From Cypionkella sp. (GTDB taxonomy: Bacteria; Pseudomonadota; Alphaproteobacteria; Rhodobacterales; Rhodobacteraceae), in contig NZ_JAUSBA010000046.1 in NCBI RefSeq assembly GCF_030652235.1, forward strand, positions 1 through 64,000: DNA of 64,000 nt. Direction: 5' to 3'. Position numbers and translations under genes: made by a program. Shown one piece after another: positions 62,280-64,000 of this stretch. A model generated the notes under the pieces. It was not told the origin of the DNA. It saw only the letters and a list, made by a program, of their open reading frames with translations, and did not search any database. Within the stretch, counting starts at the first letter, position 1, and each line of letters opens with the position of its first letter.

Positions 62280-63491
62280 TCAGAGCCGCTCAATAATGGT
62301 CGCAGCCCCCATACCCGAGGCGATGCACAGCGTGGCCAACCCAACTGTTTTGCCGCTGCGCTCTAACTCATCCAGCAAAGTACCGATGATCATCGCACCC
62401 GTGGCCCCCAAAGGATGCCCCAAAGCAATCGAGCCGCCGTTGACGTTGACCAAAGCCGGATCGACATCAAACGCCTGCTGGAACCGCAGCACCACTGCAG
62501 CGAAGGCCTCGTTGACCTCGAATAGATCAATGTCGCCAATCGCCATCCCGGCATCGCGCAGGATTTTTTCCGTCACCGGCACCGGCCCGGTCAGCATGAT
62601 CGTAGGGTCCGTGCCGATCTTTGCCGTCGCCCGAATCCGCGCCCGCGGTTTCAGCCCGTAATCATGGCCAAATTCCGCATTGCCAATCAGCAAGGCCGCA
62701 GCGCCATCGACGATACCGCTGGAGTTGCCCGCATGGTGAATATGATTGATCCGCTCCAGATGCGGATATCTCATCAGCGCGATTTTATCAAAGCCGGGCA
62801 TGCTCTCGCCCATATCCTTGAACGCCGGTTTCAACGCGCCGAGGGTTGCCATATCAGTGCCGGGCCGCATGTATTCGTCGCGGTCCAGAATGGTCAAGCC
62901 ATTCTGATCCTTGATCGCAATCACCGAACGGCCAAACCGATTCTCTGCCCAAGCCATCGCTGCCCGATTCTGCGATTCCACAGCCAAAGCATCGGCCATC
63001 TCGCGGGTGAAACCGTATTCGGTCGCGATAATATCGGCCGAAATCCCTTGTGGGACGAAATAGGTCTTCATCGCCAAAGACGGGTCCACCGCAATCGCCG
63101 CCCCATCCGAGCCCATCGCAACCCGGCCCATCATCTCGACCCCGCCCGCGATGTAAGCCGCCCCAGCACCACCCTTGATTTGGTTGGTGGCCAAATTCAC
63201 CGCCTCCATCCCAGAGGCGCAAAACCGATTGATCGCCAAACCGGGGATCGACTGATCCAACCCCGACGCGAGCACCGCCGAGCGTGCCAAACAGCCGCCC
63301 TGTTCGGCGACTTGCGTGACGTTGCCCCAGATCACATCCTCCACCGCATGGCCCAGCAGGCCATTGCGCTCGCGGATCGCGTCCAAAATCTTCGCCGAAA
63401 GCGCCACCGAGGTCAGCTCGTGCAACGCCCCATCCGGGCGGCCCTTGCCGCGCGGGCTGCGCACGGCGTCATAGATAAAAGCTTCGGTCAT
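62280..63491 (-). CDS. Acetyl-CoA acetyltransferase (thiolase)
   Basis: 403-residue thiolase that cleaves 3-ketoacyl-CoA. The nucleophilic cysteine is in NRFCASGMEAVNLA, the histidine in GGSIALGHPLGATGAM, and the second cysteine in LCIASGMGAATIIERL. With FadJ (58733) it forms a complete beta-oxidation spiral apart from acyl-CoA dehydrogenase. It follows the GST gene by 9 bp. The degradative FadA type is more likely than the biosynthetic PhaA type given the partner. Confidence 0.92.
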   Translation of the reverse strand: MTEAFIYDAVRSPRGKGRPDGALHELTSVALSAKILDAIRERNGLLGHAVEDVIWGNVTQVAEQGGCLARSAVLASGLDQSIPGLAINRFCASGMEAVNLATNQIKGGAGAAYIAGGVEMMGRVAMGSDGAAIAVDPSLAMKTYFVPQGISADIIATEYGFTREMADALAVESQNRAAMAWAENRFGRSVIAIKDQNGLTILDRDEYMRPGTDMATLGALKPAFKDMGESMPGFDKIALMRYPHLERINHIHHAGNSSGIVDGAAALLIGNAEFGHDYGLKPRARIRATAKIGTDPTIMLTGPVPVTEKILRDAGMAIGDIDLFEVNEAFAAVVLRFQQAFDVDPALVNVNGGSIALGHPLGATGAMIIGTLLDELERSGKTVGLATLCIASGMGAATIIERL

Positions 63492-63500
63492 GTTGCCTCC

Positions 63501-64000
63501 TTATACCCGGTCAGACGGTTTGCCGGGCATCAGATCATAGGGATGTTTCCAGCCCGGCACCGCCGCAATGCGGTCCAGCCAGGCGTCGATATGGGGCCAA
63601 TCGGCGCGGTTAAATCCGAAGGGCTCGGGGTAATACAGGTAACCACACAGCGACAGATCGGCGATGGTCATGGCCTCTCCCGCCACCCATTTGCGCGCCT
63701 CAAGATGGCCGTTCAGCACGGTGTAAGCGGTCTTCAGGCGGCTGTGTAGAAACGGGATGACGCCAGCAGGCCGCTTTTCTTCCGGCACAAAGTTCGCCAA
63801 AAACCGCGCGGTGCCGATCTGGGTCGACAGCTTGTGATTGTCCCAAAACAACCAGCGCAACACCTCGCGGCGCTCTGCCGCAGATTTTCCGCCCAGTTTG
63901 CCGGATTTAGAGCTGATATAATCCAGCATCACCCCCGATTGTGTCAGCGTGGTTTCCCCATCCACCAACACCGGCACTTCGCCCATCTCATTAAGCGCGC
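63501..64000 (-). CDS. Glutathione S-transferase, N-terminus beyond window
   Basis: The window holds 165 codons of a GST. GEVPVLVDGETTLTQSGVML contains the cis-proline (VPVL) and the glutathione-binding QS, and KWVAGEAMTIADLSLCGYL is the C-terminal N-capping box. The frame continues upstream through ALNE to the window edge, so the first 35-40 residues (thioredoxin-like start) are missing. It is the first visible gene of the fad operon. Confidence 0.88.
   Translation of the reverse strand, partial: ALNEMGEVPVLVDGETTLTQSGVMLDYISSKSGKLGGKSAAERREVLRWLFWDNHKLSTQIGTARFLANFVPEEKRPAGVIPFLHSRLKTAYTVLNGHLEARKWVAGEAMTIADLSLCGYLYYPEPFGFNRADWPHIDAWLDRIAAVPGWKHPYDLMPGKPSDRV

Overview
The window looks like chromosomal DNA of a Rhodobacteraceae-type alphaproteobacterium. 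It is GC-rich by eye, and several loci point that way: cydDCABX, an Fhs plus tandem FolD cluster, an Lhr-like helicase with PdeM, a DUF2793 tail-fibre-like protein, and a dispersed intergenic repeat built on CTCCCGCCGGAG. No rRNA, tRNA or CRISPR array was seen.

Layout. 1-10650 is an accessory surface-polysaccharide island: an IS5-type transposase end, a 1678-residue sulfotransferase/glycosyltransferase fusion, a UDP-glucuronate decarboxylase, an IS66 remnant, a TPR-GT2-RgpF protein, and a four-ORF prophage-like remnant on the minus strand. 10759-13347 has a small-molecule methyltransferase, a MOSC protein and a secreted RTX protein. 13670-17527 is a one-carbon operon (formate-THF ligase, chorismate mutase, two FolD paralogues). 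17646-24394 is mostly housekeeping (LytTR regulator, PdeM, helicase, YmdB-like phosphoesterase, DMT exporter, YebC). 24468-25373 is an inactive IS427-group element beside a decayed argP fragment, followed by an ACT protein, LysE and a DMT exporter. 27589-30489 is a tail-fibre or adhesin-like trio. 30646-34029 makes UDP-sugars (ugd, a DTDT-motif glycosyltransferase, galE). 35656-41948 encodes cytochrome bd and its CydDC assembly transporter. 41961-44351 has a second DTDT glycosyltransferase, a small periplasmic protein and a DDAH. 44549-45400 is a decayed IS903-group element. 45377-54645 is a galactoside operon with a divergent MelR-like regulator. 55172-57918 has ybjN, proC, csaA and a 2-hydroxyacid dehydrogenase. 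58080-64000 has a sulfotransferase and, convergent to it, a fatty-acid oxidation operon running off the right edge.

How the genes fit together. Ugd (30646) makes UDP-glucuronate and the decarboxylase at 5737 turns it into UDP-xylose; GalE supplies UDP-galactose. These are plausible donors for the glycosyltransferases on the left and at 32025 and 41961. The galactoside operon couples ABC uptake to both alpha- and beta-galactosidase.

The most unusual observation is a family of 38-39 bp palindromic insertions at 24819, 25078 and 45026. All three lie inside decayed transposase genes of two different IS groups. Each lies within five bases of a codon for a DDE catalytic residue, and removing each one restores the transposase sequence. 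Their 3' ends are identical, while one copy has a completely different but still paired stem.
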